19,013 bases of DNA from JAWPNA01 sp045402695 (GTDB taxonomy: Bacteria > Acidobacteriota > Polarisedimenticolia > JACPZX01 > DASXTC01). Under the pieces are notes generated by a model. It was given only the letters and a program-made list of their open reading frames with translations, had not been told where the DNA came from and searched no databases. Where the stretch lies: NCBI GenBank assembly GCA_045402695.1, contig JAWPNA010000273.1, positions 1 through 19,013 of the forward strand, given 5' to 3'. This document shows positions 17,491 through 19,013 of this stretch, one piece after another. The translations under genes and the position numbers were made by a program. Every line of letters starts with the position of its first letter. Within the stretch, counting starts at the first letter, position 1.

Positions 17491-18744
17491 TCAGTTCAGG
17501 CGGACACGATCGAAAGCATCCCATGCCGACATGTCCGACAGGATCACCCGATCGCCCTCGTTGAGGCCCTCGACAATCTCGATCGTGTTGACGGAGCTGC
17601 GTCCAAGCTTCACCTGGACGCGGGAGGCGGCGCCGCCACCCGCCGCCACCTTGAACAGGCCGACCGTGCTGCGCTCCTGGCCGAAGGCAGGCCGGCCCAC
17701 GTACAGAATGCTCTCCAGCCTCTCGAGCTCGATCGTGCCGTCGACGGTGAGGTCGGGGCGCGCCCCCTTCGGGAGCGGCCCTTCGAGCGCCACGTCAACG
17801 GTGACGGTGCCGTTCTGCACCGCCGGGTCGATGCGCGTGACGTGGCCCGGGATGATCCCGTTGCGTGTGTCGATCGAGGCTGTCTGGCCGATCTGGATGT
17901 CGCGCGCCTGAGTCTCCGCGATCCGGACCTCGGCCTTCAGGTGTCCCGGCTCGGCCACGCGGGCCAGGTTGGTGCCGGCGGCGACCCGCTGGCCCACCTC
18001 CACGGGCACCTGCTGCAAGACGCCTTCAGTCCCGGCGCGCACTCTGAGCCCCTCCACCTGCGCGCGGCGGAGCTGATGCGCGGAGCGCAGACGGTCCACG
18101 CGGGCCTGCTGCACGGCCATCTGGGCCGCGGAGGACTCCGAGACGATCTCGAGCCGCCGGCGCTCGATCTCCGCACGGCCCTCCAGCTCCTGCGCCCTGA
18201 CCGTGGACAGCTTCAACGTGAGCTCGGCGATGAGGCCTTCCTTGGCGAGCGCGGCGTCGGCCTCGGCCTGCAGCCTGGCCTGGTGGTGGTCGGCCGCGAC
18301 ACGGGCGGCCTCGGCCTGCTGCGCCATGGACTGGCTCTGGAGCTGGACGCGCAGGTTGGTCAGCTCGGCCTCCGCCGCCTTCAGCTCGGACTCGGCGTCG
18401 CTGGCGGCCAGCACCAGCTCCGCATTGCTCAGCTCGAGGAGGATGGAGTCGGGACTGACGGTCTTGCCCGGCAGGGCGAGGATGCGCTCGACCAGTCCAT
18501 CGGTGGTGGCCGGGATCCAGCGGATCTCCTCCGGCACCAGCGTGCCGGAGCCGCGCACCTGGCGCAGCATGGAGCCGCGCTTGACCGTGTCGAACCAGAG
18601 CGTGCCCTGCTCGACCGTCGGGGCCGCGGGCTCGAGGCGCGAAAGGCCCACCGTGATGGCGGCGATGACGATGACGCTTCCGATGCCGATGGCCGCGCGC
18701 CGCTTCATGCGGCGGCCGGCCTGAGATGGCCGGGCGATGTCCAT
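17491..18744 (-). CDS. HlyD/MacA-type periplasmic adaptor (membrane fusion protein)
   Basis: The 417-residue protein has one N-terminal membrane anchor (about 16-35, after RRMKRR), so most of it lies in the periplasm. A first half-lipoyl segment (about 62-108) leads into a long coiled coil rich in Ala, Glu, Gln and Arg (about 108-230), then the second half-lipoyl strand (about 230-265, AGTEGVLQQVPVEVGQRVAAG), a beta-barrel (about 265-345) and a membrane-proximal C-terminal domain with EGLNEGDRVI. Such adaptors link an inner-membrane pump to an outer-membrane channel. The channel-contact motif at the hairpin tip (R-x3-L-x6-S in many TolC-linked adaptors) appears as A162-x3-L166-x6-A173, so only the Leu is kept. 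The ATG at 18744 is chosen for its GGGAGG 4 bases upstream; a TTG at 18783 without such a site would add 13 residues. It is the first gene of the operon. Confidence 0.93.
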   Translation of the reverse strand: MDIARPSQAGRRMKRRAAIGIGSVIVIAAITVGLSRLEPAAPTVEQGTLWFDTVKRGSMLRQVRGSGTLVPEEIRWIPATTDGLVERILALPGKTVSPDSILLELSNAELVLAASDAESELKAAEAELTNLRVQLQSQSMAQQAEAARVAADHHQARLQAEADAALAKEGLIAELTLKLSTVRAQELEGRAEIERRRLEIVSESSAAQMAVQQARVDRLRSAHQLRRAQVEGLRVRAGTEGVLQQVPVEVGQRVAAGTNLARVAEPGHLKAEVRIAETQARDIQIGQTASIDTRNGIIPGHVTRIDPAVQNGTVTVDVALEGPLPKGARPDLTVDGTIELERLESILYVGRPAFGQERSTVGLFKVAAGGGAASRVQVKLGRSSVNTIEIVEGLNEGDRVILSDMSAWDAFDRVRLN

Positions 18745-18748
18745 GGGT

Positions 18749-18754
18749 CCTCCC
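18749..18754 (-). promoter_or_regulatory. Ribosome binding site of the adaptor gene
   Basis: The minus strand reads GGGAGG with an ACCC spacer before the ATG at 18744. It decides this start over the TTG at 18783. Confidence 0.8.
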
Positions 18755-18786
18755 AGGTCCGGAAGCGATGGATCTCCAGACAACCG

Positions 18787-18804
18787 GGGCCTGTATCAAG
18801 GCCC
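18787..18804. repeat. 6-base inverted repeat with a 6-base loop upstream of the adaptor gene
   Basis: GGGCCT and AGGCCC pair perfectly around GTATCA. It could be an operator half-site pair or a leader hairpin. No T-run follows it, so it is not an intrinsic terminator. It overlaps the sigma-54-like motif. Confidence 0.5.
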
Positions 18805-18810
18805 GTACCA
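18795..18810 (-). promoter_or_regulatory. Possible sigma-54-type promoter of the operon
   Basis: The minus strand reads TGGTACG-GGCC-TTGAT, compared with the known consensus TGGCACG-N4-TTGCA. The -24 part fits well apart from the tolerated C-to-T, but the -12 part has GA where GC is nearly invariant. It would place transcription start near 18785, about 40 bases before the adaptor ATG. The call is weak because of that mismatch and because GC-rich DNA gives chance matches. Confidence 0.25.
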
Positions 18811-18826
18811 GTGGCCGCCCGCCGCC

Positions 18827-18851
18827 GAAGTCGCTGACCCACCGCGACTTC
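18827..18851. promoter_or_regulatory. 25-bp dyad, candidate operator
   Basis: GAAGTCGC and GCGACTTC form a perfect 8-base inverted repeat with a 9-base centre. The centre of symmetry lies about 95 bases upstream of the adaptor ATG. The form fits a site for a dimeric regulator; the regulator is not identified. Confidence 0.5.
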
Positions 18852-19002
18852 ATCAAGGCGAGGCCACCGAAGAAGGTGGATGAGCTGTCCGTTGCCGGGA
18901 CCGCGCGATCCCACATCCGGACACATTCAAGGCCCCACCAGGCCCGGGCTCTGCTCTGTGTTACGCTGCCGCGCAGTCATCGGTTAGACGGAGGAGAGCC
19001 GC

Positions 19003-19013
19003 ATGCGGTTGGC
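19003..19013 (+). CDS. Possible start of a divergent gene (first codons only)
   Basis: A plus-strand ATG at 19003 is preceded by GGAGGAG (18990-18996) with a 6-base spacer, a good ribosome binding site. Only Met-Arg-Leu and two bases are visible before the window ends, so nothing can be said of the product. The call rests on the site and on its divergent position in front of the operon. Confidence 0.4.

Larger units (their letters stand above)
18745..19002. other. Upstream region of the operon, probably a divergent control region
   Basis: These 258 bases lie between the adaptor start on the minus strand and a possible plus-strand start at 19003. No convincing sigma-70 promoter pair is visible on either strand. 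The region holds an 8-base dyad, a 6-base hairpin, a smaller 5-base dyad at 18864-18879 (CCACC/GGTGG) and two weak sigma-54-like motifs. An open plus-strand frame from an ATG at 18768 runs to the edge but has no ribosome binding site and covers all the dyads, so it is not called. Confidence 0.6.

Noticed and set aside
18787..18804. Intrinsic terminator for a gene upstream of the operon
   Set aside because: The stem is only 6 bases and no T-run follows on either strand.
18768..19013. A plus-strand open frame from ATG 18768 to the window edge (82 codons)
   Set aside because: There is no ribosome binding site, the translation has no recognisable motif, it covers the dyad and hairpin, and a better start lies at 19003 in another frame.

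Overview
The window is GC-rich and almost entirely coding, and every complete gene lies on the minus strand, so the text is read from right to left. It looks like part of an Acidobacteriota genome, or a similarly soil-type lineage. The main reason is a run of about 800-residue permeases of the ADOP type ('acidobacterial duplicated orphan permease'), in which two MacB/FtsX permease units are fused in one chain. The lineage is inferred; there is no rRNA or other marker in the window.

Layout in transcription order: (1) a 258-bp upstream region, 18745-19002, with a 25-bp dyad, a hairpin, weak sigma-54-like motifs and a possible divergent plus-strand gene starting at 19003; (2) a HlyD/MacA-type periplasmic adaptor, 18744-17491; (3) a LolD/MacB-type ATPase, 17456-16755; (4) permease A, 16755-14365; (5) permease B, 14356-11924; (6) a two-domain signalling protein, response-regulator receiver plus SpoIIE/RsbU-type PP2C phosphatase, 11915-10686; (7) permease C, 10683-8260; (8) permease D, 8251-5843; (9) permease E, 5834-3378; (10) permease F, 3363-958; (11) permease G, 949 to the left edge, incomplete. 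The letters A to G are labels used only here.

Gaps between genes run from a 1-base overlap to 34 bases, no terminator is visible, and each permease stop codon is built into the ribosome binding site of the next gene. The whole set therefore looks like one operon with coupled translation that continues past the left edge. The adaptor, ATPase and permeases are the parts of a tripartite MacAB-like exporter without its outer-membrane channel. A single ATPase gene serves at least seven different permeases.

The points most worth a second look are the ATPase and adaptor joined to permeases whose family is defined as orphan, the repeated stop/Shine-Dalgarno junction, and the phosphatase gene sitting inside the permease array at one of those junctions.
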